Assembly (NCBI RefSeq): GCF_001039355.2 | Contig: NW_019774136.1 | Coordinates: forward strand, 371,171-435,170 | Direction of reading: 5' to 3' | From: Lingula anatina | Lineage: Eukaryota > Brachiopoda > Lingulata > Lingulida > Lingulidae | DNA: 64,000 bases | Part shown: one piece after another, positions 50,501 to 61,733 of the stretch | How positions within the stretch are numbered: position 1 is the first letter of the stretch | How the letters are laid out: each line of letters starts with the position of its first letter | The notes under the pieces: generated by a model | What the model was told of the DNA's origin: nothing | The model's input: the letters and a program-made list of their open reading frames with translations, nothing else | The model's database searches: none | Position numbers and translations under genes: made by a program

Positions 50501-53500
50501 GGGCTACTTCTCTATGTTCTCGGCTCATTTCATCGAGCTGACTCAATAAGTCTTTCTCCTTGAGGGTCATTTCTTGCACCCTCCTCTCCAGTGTTGTGAT
50601 GGTTTCATTGGCCTTGGACAATTTATCACTTAGTTCTACTGTGACTTCACTTACAGAGCTCTGCCTTTGAATTTCAACTGCCTCCACTTGTCTCTGCATT
50701 TCTTTTTCAAACCCTTCTTTCTCCATTCTCAGCCTGTCTTCATACTGCTCTACACAACTTTTTAATTCTTTATCTTTTTCCTCTCGAACTTTTTCGAGTG
50801 CAGATTTATCAGACTCTAATTCAGACACTTTGTTTTCCAAATCAGAAGTTTTGGATTCTAACTGAGAATTTTTTTGAGTCATTTCTTCAATGTTTTGATG
50901 CAGTGTTTGTATGAGATTGGACAGTTCCGTAATTCTGCCCACAAATTCGGCCTGTTTGACTTCAAAGTCTTTTTCTACATTCTCCCTATCTTTCTGTTGT
51001 TTTTCATTCTGCTCATTACTCTCGGTCAACTGTCTCTCAAGCCCAGAAATTCTCTCTTCGTACTCTTGCCGCGTGGCATCAATTTGTGAATTCAGACTAT
51101 TCTCCTGAGTTCTCAGGTCTTCAATTGTGCGGGAAAGTTGTTCAATTTGTGCCGCTTTCTCCTGTAACTGTGTCTCACTTTGTGACCTGACGCTGGACAG
51201 TTGCTCTTCGTGACGATGCGCAAGGTCATCCAGCTGGGATTGCTTGTCTTGAATCTGGGCTTCTAGTTGACCTTTGACCTTTTGCAGGTGCTCCTTGAAC
51301 TTGGCTTTCAGCTGGTCCATTTGTGTCTGTTTTTCTTGTATCTGGTTTTCGTGCTGGGTTTTTAAAGTCTCCATGTGTTCCTTGAACTGGACCTCGATAT
51401 CAGAACTCGTCCCTTGTAAGGCCTCTTCATGTTTTCTATTCAAGACTTCTAATTCTTCAATGTGTTCTCTTCTCAAGGCAGACAGCTTTTCTTGTTCAGT
51501 TTGTTCGAAAGTCATTCTCATTTGCTCAATCTCTTCCTGTTGCTTGCTCTGAAGTTCAAGCAGTTCTTGTTTTTTGCGCTGGAAGTTATCTTCAATTTGA
51601 TTTGTCAGATCTGCGACTTCTTGTCTGTGGTCTTCTGTCATTTTCTGTATAATGTTCTCCTGTTCTATTTGTTTCTGAAATAAGGGAATTAATGTTAATC
51701 TTTCAGTGCTTGTTTGATTAAATATGAAAAATTTAATCTAATAATTTGTGTGATATAATTTAAGACAAGTGAAAGCTAAGCACCCTTTCTTTATCAGTTA
51801 CAGCATAAATAAGAACCATCAAAAAGTTTTTTTTATACATTATATGTTGTCAATCTCAACAATTAATTATGAAAATAAAATAATTGCCAAAGTACTTTAA
51901 CATTCAAGTATGTCATCCTACTACAAATGTTCTACAAAATCAACAGCAGAATAGAGGTATAAGATAAAACAAACCCCCTTTAGCTGCTCTATCATCTGCT
52001 GCAGCTCATCCTTCTGCCCATCTTGAGCAGTCAGCGCTGCCATCTTCTGGAGTTCTCTCTCCTCTATAGCCAATCGTGTCTCATTCTCCTTCTCCTGGAG
52101 AGCTCTTTCAAGCTCTTCTTGTTTCTGCTTCAAGGCATGTTCTTTTTCTTTTTCCTAATCAAATAAGACATTTTTTTTTACTTTGCAATTTCTACATTTT
52201 AACAACACACACCTGTCAAAAGTTCATACTGAATAAATCTCATAGACAATGTGAAAGCGATTTAGTCATGACCAAAATTTTCAAAAAAATTACAGTATGT
52301 TTTCTAACCAAATCTAAATTCATCTGTACCTTGACAACAAGAGCTTCTTGGTTTTCTTTTTCTTTCTCTGCCATTCTTTCCTCCCATTCCTTGGTGTTAT
52401 TTGCCAGAGCCTCCTCTTTTTGCTGAGTCATCTCCTGGACCTTCTCCTCTAGTTTTCTCTCCATTTCTTGCTGTGAGGAGAAAAAAACTAAATGCTAAAT
52501 TATCAATTATCAATCATGGCATTGCAGATATGATACCCCCTCATGTAGCACAGGGACCATTTTAACTGGGAACATTTTTTTAGGTTTCAAATTACACATG
52601 AAACATCACAAACCTTTTACTTTGGTGCTTCCACTCTCAGGATAGAACAAAGAACACTTTACTATTAATTTTTCTTTTTAATTTTTTATTCTAAATATTT
52701 AAAAATCTTTATCATTTTACCTGCAGAAGTGTCACAGCAGCCGTCTTTCCTCTCTTCAATTCCTGGATCAAGTTTTGTTTCTCGTCTTCCAAATTCTTCT
52801 CTGCCTCTGCCAGTTTCTGCTGTGATTCCTCCACAAGCTTATTCTTTTCCTCCTTCAGTTTCTTGATGATCTCTCGAGACTTCTCCAGATGTTCCTTTCC
52901 TTTATCAGGAAAAAAACAATTCTATCAACTTCATATTATATTTTTTGTAGAGAAAACACACAATAACTTGAAATTAATTAATAAATAATGTATCTCAACA
53001 GCAACAAATAAGCAAAAAAGAAACATTTTCTATGAAAATATACACAATTTTTTAATCAAATTTTGGAACAGTTATTTTTCAGAATTTGTTATAACAATAA
53101 AACTAAAACTATGCCTCTTGCATTATGACATATACACGTATTACAAATATTAAATTTTACATAATAATATATTCTTGACAATTTAAATTTTAACTTTCTT
53201 TTTTTTTCTTCTTAAATTCAATAATTCATACCTTGTTTTTCCAGCTTCTCCACCTTTTCCTTCAGCTGTTCATTCTCCTCCGTCAAGCCGTGGCTGCTTT
53301 CCTTCACCCGGTTCAGCTCCTCGTCTTTCTCCTCCATGGCAACATGCATCTGCTGCTTGGCCTCGGCGATGGCCATGGCTTTCTCTGTCTCCAGGTCCTT
53401 GATCAGCTTCCTAGCCTCTAGAATCTGGTGTTTTAGTTTGTCCACTGCAGCTGATGGTGCCGGGCTGCTGACTGGGGTGGTGGGTGCCTCTTCCTGTCAT

Positions 53501-56500
53501 ACAGAGACAAAAAATATGTTCTCATATTTATAGAAAAATACTAAATGGCTGTAACATGTTTTCTTTTCCTTGTTTTGTTTGGTTATATATATAAAATGTT
53601 TTAATTTGATAGACCAGCCATACTGCCCACACAACCCTTTTTAATGCCTTTTTTAAATGTTACACTTCTGTTAAATAGAGACCCTGAGTTAAGCTTCTTG
53701 GGGTTGATCAAAAGTTGAATTTTCCGTAACAGAAGAAGGCTGCAGTATACAATGTGAACAGTAGTATATTTATATACTACTATAGGTTCCCACATGAAAT
53801 ACTGTGCTGTTCATGTAATAAAACATAAGACGAGACCACATCATGGAGCAGAATTTTTTTTAACTTTTAATTATAACAGTGAACACCAACTTAACACTTC
53901 TAATAGACTTGAAGAAAAAAATAAACTGACCTTAAAAATGCTACCATACAAGTGTTTAACTTTTCAAACCAGACCAACCTTTACCTTGGGTTTCTCCTGC
54001 TGTTGCTCCGCCCCCTTGGCGTCCAGCTGTTTCTGTAGAGCCTCCTTCTCACTGACCAGCTGTGCTGTCTTCTCCTTGTTACTCTTTATTGTCTCCTTAC
54101 ATCTGTTCAGTAAACCCTCCAGTCTCTTCACCTGGTGAGGACATTTTATAACATTTTGATGCATGCTATAATATAACTGAGTAGGGGCTTTTGAGGTAAT
54201 TATTTAAAATCTTCAAATGTCTCAGTTTTTTCAATGTTTGACTTTTTCAAGATTTATCATTTTGGGGCACTCACTACAACTAACTTTCTTACACAAAGTT
54301 TCCAAAAGTTTGAAATCATCATTTTTAAATTAATAACTTCATGAAATGTTTAAATTAAGCTTCCCTTACAGAACACCAGGAAACATTCTCTTATTAAGCA
54401 TTTTTGATTAAGTTGACCATCCGAATAATAACATTTAATAGTCTAGATTGCTGGTTTTATTCACACTTTAATACTTAATAACTGACAGGATTTTTAAATA
54501 AAATCCTTACACTCTATCATTTGGCTATTACCTTTTCTTTGAGTGCAGCAGCTTCACCAGCACCATCTGCAGGTGCCCCATCACCCTGCCCCCTGGTGGG
54601 CACTTCAGCCTTACTGGGGGCTTTCATCTTCTCCTCCAGTTCTGCTGGAATTTCCTTGCCTTCCTTGAGAAGTTGGACCTGAAAGAAAATGAGTATAAGC
54701 TGTTGAAGTTTTCATTCTTAATCAGTTGGATTCAATGTTGAAGGGTAAGCTACAATTACTGAGAGATGACAAAAAACTGGTCAGGAGCAGCCGAGAAAAT
54801 ACTTCTTGAGCATGGCCAATTGATCTGCAGACTTATTCATGAAAAATGTAACTGCAGAGCTTTTCTAATTTTCTCCTGTTTTCAAGAAATCACTCAATGA
54901 ATATTATCTTTTTCAAATCATTTGTTACGAGTCAATAAAAAACACCTTCAGATATCAATTCCTCACACACACACGACTGTTCAAGATGAGGGCAGAAGAC
55001 AGCATATGAAGCAACTTCCACAATTCAAAATACATTAAACAAAATCAGTGCCAGAAATGTCTACCTGCATCTGTAACACCTTCAGCTTCTCCTCCTTCTC
55101 CTCCATCATCAGCATGTAGTTGTCCTCGATGTGTCTCTTGGCCTGCTGGTCTAGCTGGACCTGTTCTCGCAGCTCTGAGATCCTGCGGAAAGCCTTGTCC
55201 TGGGACTGGGTCAGGGTATTCTGGAAACAGAAACGATATTTAACAAATAATGGTTGATTTATTGTCCTGGGACTGGGTTAGGGTATTCTGGAGACATAGG
55301 GAAGGATAGTAGTAAAATTATGGTTGATTTATCATTCTGGGACTGAATAAGGACATTCTGGAGACTTGAGAAAGGTAATGAAGAAATGATGGTTGATTTG
55401 TTATTCTGAAACTGAGTAAGGATATTCTGGAGAAATGAGGATAATGATGAATAATTTGAGAGTATTCTGCAGAGGGGAAGTTGACCAGAATAATGTTTAA
55501 GTATTGTGGAGAAGGAACAATTATGATGAATAACAGTCTGAGCTAATATATCCCTGAAATTTATCATTCAAGCTTAGTTAACCGAGAAGCATGTATACTA
55601 GTTTCAACCTTTTTCATCTCCATGAAAAGGCAAACGGAAGTGAAAAATTTTAATGCCTTATCTTAGGATGGCATATTTGAAAGGTATAAAAATATTTTGC
55701 TCCAGGTGGGAAAAAGTAACTACTATATGATTTGAATAAATATTCTACAAAGCTTGCAAAGTGGTGAATAAAAAGGTAAGGTCATGTACTGAGGAACTGA
55801 AGATTAGATAAATACTGTGATGGACAAATTTACAGACTGGATGACCTTGTGGTCAGAGTGTCTGCCACTGGAGTGGGAGGACATGGGATCAACCCTGTCC
55901 GGGGACATACTAGTCCTTCACAACAGTACCAGCAGTCTCTTCACTTGGCACTCAGCACTTAGGGTTGAAGCAGGGGTAAAGTTCCTGGACTGGCAGTGAA
56001 ACATTTTTGTTTGTGTTGTAACCTTCAGCACCTCAAATGGCAGCTGTGGTGTATCCTCCCCAGGGATGTCAGAATGTTCACAGCCAGTATGAATCAGGGC
56101 TCCAAAAATATGTCATGCATATTGTCATCTATGGTAAGCAGCACTGAGATGTTAGGGAGTGTGGTATATAAGAACCAGACTTTTTTACTTGGTAAAAGAT
56201 CAAGATTAAGATGCAGAAAACAAACAAAAAATTGCATGTAGGCAGGAAATCGTGATGAAATCTTCAATTAAAATACTTAAAGGGTTATTTAAAGGGAACA
56301 GAAAATGGGTGTTGAGAGTACCGAAAACCTTTCTTGGGACTTCTCTAAGGTATCCTAAGATATAAACAGACAAGATTAAATAATTACGTTTTCAGCACAC
56401 TCACAGTCAACTGAATTTCACCAAGATTGGTGTAAATTATTAAGCCATTTTCATAATTTATACAATAATATCAATAATAGGAATGCTTATGACTAAAGAA

Positions 56501-59500
56501 ACAATTGTGTGCAGTTAACATCTACAGCTTTATCCACATGCACAACACCAGACTATCCTTTGTTGGCAGTACTATTTCTTGAAGTACAGTTAAACAGAAC
56601 TAGTATGTTTGCTTCTGGATTGAAATTATTTCTAAAATAGATGGGGAGATTATCATGTTAGCCACTACATTATGAGGCCATAAAAAAGAAAAAGAAATAC
56701 AAACTGTAGTTGCATACCTTTAACTTCTCTCGCTCTCTATCTGTTTCCTGATAGGCATTCATCAACTGCAAAATGAATTGAAAATGTTAAGATTTTATTT
56801 ATACGGATATCTGCACTCTATGAAAATGACTATCCCAATATTATCTTAAGTAACAGACAGACATCCCGTCTGCTGAGACTTTGCTTGTTTTCATACGCTT
56901 GAGGCTCTGCCCCTGCATCATGGTGCACTCTCAGCTTCAGTCTTATACCCCATTCACACTACAGTTGCAAAAATGCGCATTTCTATAATCCGAATTTTTC
57001 GTTAGGAATTCGATTCGGTATTGCGTTCACACACGCTAAGCGAAACCGAATTACACGTTGAAAATTTCAGGTTTAACTTCCTGTTTTGAACACTCATGCA
57101 TGCCCCGCACAGGAAATCTTAAAATACCAACAAAAATTTGTGATTCGCAATTTATCCGGATAACTGAGCGTAGTGTGAACGGGGTATTAGTCAAGTTATA
57201 AACTCTCTTGAAAGGCAGGATGACAGGATTTTTTAAAATTATCAAAAATCAAATTTATCACTGTGGTCTGATTTTTTAAAATCTCGCTAATAACTTAGAT
57301 TTCCAATTTTTGTTCTGGGGGGGGGTTATCACAATATTTTAAATGCAACTTATATGTTAAACTTAGTGGTTTTCATCATCAATTACTGACATTTTTGTCT
57401 CAGATAATAAAGTCTAGACTGACAATCTGCTACAGTGATTAAATACTGCATAACTAACGACATGAGGTCAGCTGTGGTGAAATGATGTTGATGATTACCT
57501 GACTGCTTTGTACTGAGTATATTCCATGTGATTAAAAAGTCATTGAAATTACTATTTGAAAAGTAATAGGGAGAGTTTCCGTAAACAAAGGCTAAACTCA
57601 GGGTTTTTTTTCTTTTATTTTGCTCAAATATGTTAGTTCATCCGTTTCCTATTATTTAACTATAGTTTCCAGTAATGAAAGCACTTGTAACTTTCAGTGC
57701 AAACCACAGCCAATGAAAACCACTATGACTGCTGGTCTGATCATTTTATAACTTTTCACCTGTGGCCTCACTTTCTCTTTCCTCAGCCCAAAACTCCTGT
57801 TTCTTTTGATCAAGTTTATTAGAAAGCAAAATTCTACCTTCACAGCAAGACATCCAGGCACTTTTTACCATCACTGTGTGAATATTTAATCACAAGTTAA
57901 GTCATGAGTCTGTGCTATAAATAAACCATTGCCTTAATTATCCAGTACACAGAACAATCTAGATTTATAGTTTTGTTGAATTGCACTGATGTATTTAAAA
58001 ATCTCTGACAAAATTCCATAGTGATTACAATTAAATATAGGTTGTTGTGGACACATGCTTAGTTTGATCTGATCCTATTTTTAGCAATATGGTTGACTGT
58101 TTGAAGTGTGTCACAGTGTAAATAAAGTGCCAAATAGTTGATTCCAATGATATTATTAAATCACTTTTATGAATTTACAAATATGAAATGACAATAATGA
58201 GAACAGTGAGCCAAAGATATGAAATATTTTTTTATCTAATTTCAAATAAAGTTTAATAAAATTCAACATTTAACAAAATTTACAATATAAATGTTAAATG
58301 TCAATGTTTTGGTTGTATTTAAAAAATAAAACATAATATCATTAGCATTATAATTACATATAATTCATACCTGAGTAAACTTGGTCTTGTAGCGTACCAT
58401 CCTCTTCTCTACCTTCAACAGTTTCTGGAACAGTTCTTCCTTGGAGACATGACTTAGGTTGTGCTGCTGAGGAGTCTCTTCAAACTCACTCTCAATGTCG
58501 GAGGGTGGAACGTATTGGCGATGGGAAAGATCCAGCGGCGGAAACAAGGGGCTTTCACTGACGTTTGAGCTCATGGAAGAATGGCGGGAGCGCACGACTG
58601 GAGACTCTGGCACCTCTGCTGTTATCATTTCCTGAAAATTGACGTGAATTTCATTAAAACCGAGTATGTTTCTAAATATCAACTTAAATTCTGCTGGTAT
58701 TTGGATCTTGGCTTTTTTAAGTTCTTATTTCACTTAACTCTCTATTTCAAGAGAAAAAATCAACATTGTAGACTACTAAATTCTTGTAAAGATTACTTGG
58801 GTTAATTTACTAGGTCACTAAATCTAACTGAATGTTTCAATGGTGAATAAAATTAATTCTTTTAAAGTCTGTTTTTTCAAGTTGAGACTTCAGTCAAAAG
58901 CATCTTAATTTGGTGAATAATTTTATGGTCAATATAGGCCTATGATTACTACTGTATATACAACATATCTACTTGTAATGGCATCCTTTCATGCACTGAT
59001 GCATCCATACCAGGTATTGCTTGTTCATTTTTGAGATTGTTCTTTGAAACAATCATATGTAATTGAGATTTCAAGACCCACTATTACATGACAAAAAAAT
59101 ATCCTGAAATCAATTCTTAAACTTTGTAATCAAAGTCAATAGGTTTCAACTAAACTTTCTGCTAAAAGTATCAAACTTCCTTCTCCAAAGAAATTACCTC
59201 CAACTTGCTCTCTGAGAGCACACTATTCTCCATAGTCCCGTGATTGGGAGACTCCAGGGGCACTTCCACCATACCATTGTCTCCAGAACCTCCATCTGCA
59301 ATGTCCACCAAAACTCCTACTTTGGCTTCTCCTGCATCCTTGGCAGCACCCTCTGGTGTTGGAGACTGCGTACCAGATGCACTGTCATTGGCTGTGGCTC
59401 CTTCACTGGGTTTATGATCGGGGCTCTGACAAAAAATATCATGATTATAAATAAGTTTCAAATTGATTATTTCAGTGACAGGAGTGATACCTTTCAAGAA

Positions 59501-60493
59501 CAAGCTTTGGGCATTTTCCTGTAGTCTCAATGGCACTTAATGTATATCTATATATGAATTCCACAAGCTCTTTCTGCAAAGTTTTCTTTGGACAGAAACC
59601 CGAATTTGCAAAGGGGCTAAGGACATGAGAAAACCCATCTAGCAAAGTAAGTAACCTCTCTTATTGCAGTAAATTAAACTTTAGAACATCAGAACTTTCT
59701 GTCTTTCATCAATAATTTCCATAATAGAATTTTAGCACTTTAACAGTGAGCATTTCTGAGGGTGATAGAACCACATATTTTGTGCATTTACAGTAATTTG
59801 ATAACTAATATATAGTAAACTCCTCCACTTGATAAATACTGGGTTCTGATGGCTACTATCAATCAATTGCCCAAAATAAAAATTGCACATGATAGCTTTT
59901 ATGCAATGTGACTTTAACACCCCCCCCAACCACCATCAGAGTCCTAAAAATAACCAATAACCACTCATAAACAAATGTTGAGATAAAGTTGCTAATGAAA
60001 TAACTAACAAAATGATTGAATCTAGTCCTAATCAAATTCAACAGCATGAAAAGCAAAACACAAATAAACTATACTATTGTGGAAGAAAGCTTGGCGGAGG
60101 GGGGGGGGAGAAATAAGTGGGCGTATGTGAACCAATAAATAATAGAACACAAACAGGAAGACAGATTCACATAAACTGGGTGACATGACGGGGAACACAA
60201 CTAGCATTTATCAGTGTATGCCAAACAGTTAAATCATCCCATGATCATGGGAATATGCGCTTAATACAATATTCTTAATGCGCATACGGAATGAACTTAC
60301 TCTTACGTAAAAAACGCGGTCATTGTGCCTCTGTCACTGACAGTTTCAGTGCAACATGACTTGACTGGTAGATCTCAGCATATTGACCATATATGTTGAT
60401 ACTTACAACAGCTTGTGCAAAGTTGTCCGCAAAATTCTTCACCGGAGAGTTTTCAACTCCCTCTTTAATCTTCTGTTTCAGTTTTTTAAACAT
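38134..60493 (-). CDS. GOLGA4: Golgin-245/GOLGA4-like trans-Golgi tether, GRIP domain
   Basis: Nineteen exons recognised (5' to 3'): 60493-60407, 59425-59198, 58631-58371, 56765-56718, 55220-55065, 54678-54532, 54131-53985, 53493-53232, 52899-52721, 52470-52330, 52154-51975, 51674-44830, 43753-43623, 43131-42913, 41686-41663, 39506-39382, 39010-38875, 38688-38449, 38220-38134; about 3,214 aa without the last few residues (human about 2,230). The protein starts MFKKLKQKIKEG as in vertebrate golgin-245. It has a Ser/Pro-rich N-terminal region, the conserved TQSQDKAFRRISELRE block, a very long coiled coil, and a GRIP domain (LTEPTELEYLRNILYEYMMG, then AKVIATIVKF) at the C-terminus. Golgins of this type bind Arl1-GTP at the trans-Golgi through GRIP and capture endosome-derived vesicles at the N-terminus. 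One extra base at about 47473 breaks the frame of exon 12. The final exon is uncertain. Confidence 0.92.
39541..39776. mobile_element. MITE, family A (copy 3)
   Basis: Left end ACTGGGTTCCCATAG, right end GGGAACGGTCTCTAAG. The internal arms AATATCTGTCACGCCTACCG and AAGGCGTGACAGACACT are inverted. It begins only 34 bp upstream of golgin exon 16 on the gene's strand, so it abuts the splice acceptor and probably covers branch-point territory. Confidence 0.75.
40558..40768. mobile_element. MITE, family A (copy 4, diverged)
   Basis: Left GGGTCTATTCCCACAAC with AGATCGATC; right GTCGATCTAATCTATGGAAA. CGCGGGGAGTCTCACC is mirrored by the CCCCCAGGGAG block. In golgin intron 15. Confidence 0.65.
41020..41500. 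mobile_element. MITE, family A-related, split by another MITE
   Basis: 41020-41189 shares CAGTTTAACA, CAGAAAAGCTGGT and GGAAACAAGAGG-type words with the element at 979-1222. Its right terminus (CCTATGGGAATGGGGTC) resumes only after 41483, beyond the 294-bp element inserted at 41190-41483. The left end is not clear. Confidence 0.5.
41190..41483. mobile_element. MITE, family B, long inverted arms, nested
   Basis: 294 bp with inverted arms of about 100-115 bp: CATTCAGAATGAGAAGAGCC at the left is matched by GGCTCTTCTCATTCTGAATG at the right, and further in CGCTTAATCCTGTAATGGTC by GACCATTACAGGATTAAGCA. High arm identity suggests a young insertion or a fold-back element. Confidence 0.85.
41663..41686 (-). 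other. GOLGA4: 24-nt microexon of the golgin (exon 15)
   Basis: On the minus strand TTTTAG precedes eight in-frame codons (S E D K A E A Q), followed by GTATAA. Both neighbours join at phase 0, so inclusion or skipping leaves the frame intact. It is acidic/helical and would be a candidate for regulated splicing. Confidence 0.75.
42734..42800. repeat. (CA)-rich microsatellite
   Basis: Imperfect CA repeats in golgin intron 14. Confidence 0.9.
43566..43588. repeat. (TA)n microsatellite
   Basis: Just downstream of golgin exon 13 on its strand. Confidence 0.9.
44055..44085. repeat. (AAAT)n microsatellite
   Basis: Tetranucleotide run in golgin intron 12. Confidence 0.9.
45780..46720 (-). repeat. 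Two tandem 156-residue coiled-coil repeats
   Basis: Segments about 468 bp apart align closely. Examples are ELEATLEGVQHKARAEESRR and ELEATLEDVQHKARAEENRR; RIVDLEEALSSSQHEHAQSH and RIADLQEELSSSQHEISEAQ. In-frame internal duplication within exon 12. Confidence 0.85.
47473..47474 (-). other. GOLGA4: Single-base frame break in golgin exon 12
   Basis: The upstream frame (to the N-terminal side) changes after KVEDHERLMTEK into a short non-coiled-coil tail ending at 47415. The downstream frame opens at exactly this place and continues as coiled coil. One extra C in the plus-strand TTCCTTTTT context accounts for the shift. The exon phases only agree if this base is absent, so a sequencing or assembly error is the likely cause. 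Confidence 0.85.
49560..50060 (-). repeat. Three tandem coiled-coil repeats of about 62-65 residues
   Basis: QLAKLEEELNQKQEQLQNLR, QLAKLEEELHQTREQIQNQR and QLAKLEEMLNQRQEQIQNLK recur at intervals of about 195 and 186 bp, each followed by a TEYEAKISEIE-like block. Confidence 0.8.
55200..55480. repeat. Minisatellite derived from a golgin splice acceptor and exon start
   Basis: On the plus strand CTGGGACTGGGTCAGGGTAT, then TCTGGAAAC, spans the first codons of exon 5 and its acceptor. Degenerate copies follow at about 55265, 55335 and 55405, separated by a shared TGGTTGATTTAT spacer, giving units of about 62-70 bp. The copies are intronic and carry decoy acceptors. Confidence 0.8.
55838..56060 (+). 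mobile_element. Degenerate tRNA-derived SINE
   Basis: TGACCTTGTGGTCAGAGTGT fits a Pol III A box, and GGGATCAACCC at 55887-55897 is a decayed B box at the expected spacing. It lies in golgin intron 4. The 60-codon frame across it is incidental. Confidence 0.5.
56946..57186. mobile_element. MITE, family F, with TTA target duplication (PIF/Harbinger-like)
   Basis: Ends TACCCCATTCACACTAC and GTAGTGTGAACGGGGTA are inverted repeats, flanked by TTA on both sides (56943-56945, 57187-57189). 3-bp TWA duplications are typical of PIF/Harbinger elements. 241 bp, no ORF, in golgin intron 3. Confidence 0.8.
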
Positions 60494-60950
60494 TATTTAA
60501 ACGTGACCAGGATACCGGAAAATTTCGCCACTTGTAAGAGCGTCAGCTACTTCTGACCTCCATATTGCCGATTTCGCACGATGTACGCATGCGTGACACG
60601 TTTCAAGCATGCGCAGTAGATTGTCGATTTCAAATTAGGTCGTATATCCGGGTCTTTCTAGGTTAGCCATCATGGTGGAATGCAATCGGGAAGAGAGGGA
60701 GTGGATTTAGAAGTTTCCCAACTTTTTACACCAGTCAAAACACTGCTGAATGTGGCCTTTATACAATATCACGAAGAGGATATTTGCAGCCAAGGAAACT
60801 GTTTTTCAGCTCATCTCAAAGCTCAGTCAGTCGCTCATAACACGTAAAGTTGTCATAGTTTATTGAGTCGGCAAGTCATTCCAAAAATAACTTCTCGGAT
60901 AGATACTTGAGATCATTTCATGTTCGGTCTGATTCACTAACCAGGTGGAT
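60494..60950. promoter_or_regulatory. Head-to-head promoter of golgin and LRRFIP genes
   Basis: 457 bp separate the two start codons. No TATA box. It contains two NRF-1-like palindromes, ACGCATGCGT (60585-60594) and GCATGCGCAG (60607-60616), and a YY1-like CCATATT (60560-60566). Such TATA-less, NRF-1-containing intervals are typical of bidirectional housekeeping promoters. Confidence 0.65.
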
Positions 60951-61052
60951 ATGTCGACTTCTAATTTTTCGGGAACGCCGAGCAGTGGTCGGCGACGGGG
61001 ACAGGCGAAATATTCAGCCGAAGATGCAGCTCTCAACACAATCGCCAGAGAG
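60951..61052 (+). CDS. LRRFIP2: LRRFIP1/2-like protein, first coding exon (partial gene)
   Basis: 34 codons from ATG at 60951 to a donor GTAAAT after 61052, phase 0. The peptide has SGTPSSGRRRG followed by YSAEDAALNTIARE, matching the conserved N-terminus of leucine-rich-repeat Flightless-interacting proteins (GTPASGRKR..., SAEDEALSNIAREAE in the vertebrate proteins). These are coiled-coil adaptors that bind Flightless I and act in Wnt/Dishevelled and Toll/MyD88 signalling. The next exon, expected to begin with AEARLA, is not found before 64000 and so lies beyond the window. Whether it corresponds to LRRFIP1 or LRRFIP2 cannot be settled from one exon; the neighbour (GOLGA4) favours LRRFIP2. 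Confidence 0.8.
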
Positions 61053-61696
61053 GTAAATTATTGTGTGGTGTCTGATGTCCCTTATTCAATTGTGTGAATG
61101 ACACTTAAGTGTTTATGATAATAAATGTTAATACTATAGCCGGATGATGTCATATATGCAGGTATTTTATTCATAACATTTTTGAGTGCAATGTTATTGG
61201 AAACGACATGGGCTAACAAACTGACAATAAGTGAAAGAGGTTTTAAAACATTTTAAAACTTGGTCAGTCTACTTCCCCCCCCCCCCTCCCACCCCCGCCT
61301 TTCAAGCACACATCAAACAAATATGCTTTCAGATGCGCATGCACACACACACATGTTCAAGCAAACACATTCATTATTGGCAGTGCCAAACATGTAGCAT
61401 TAGCTGTCAGGGTAGGCAGCTGCTTTTGAAATTAATGTCACCAAATAAAGGACTGTGCGAATATTATTATGTGAACTTACTAAGAAGCGTAGGCAGTCAT
61501 GTACATATTATTATTCCAGCTTATTTTAGCTGCAGCTGCTGTATCCATATGGGAAAATAATACAAAATGCAAAGGGTTAATTTTCTGTTGATATGGTAGC
61601 TTTCTAGCCTCTTTCTGTCTCTCACACATACACATACAAACACACACATACTACACAGGTGCACATGCACGCACATACTTGTGCACGCACACATAT

Positions 61697-61733
<37 letters not shown>

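Larger units (their letters stand above)
44830..51674 (-). other. GOLGA4: 6.8-kb coiled-coil exon of the golgin (exon 12)
   Basis: A single exon of 6,845 bp runs from the acceptor TTATTTCAG at 51675 to the donor G-GTACG at 44830. Apart from one extra base it is open throughout and encodes about 2,281 Glu/Gln/Lys/Leu-rich coiled-coil residues. Its length modulo 3, after removing that base, fits the phases of both neighbouring exons. Confidence 0.9.

Noticed and set aside
44796-53533. Many Leu/Ser/Phe/Cys-rich plus-strand frames, some over 300 codons
   Set aside because: Antisense shadows of the Glu/Gln/Lys-rich golgin coiled coil.
55817-55999. 60-codon frame in golgin intron 4
   Set aside because: It overlaps a tRNA-like SINE head; no splice signals or protein family.
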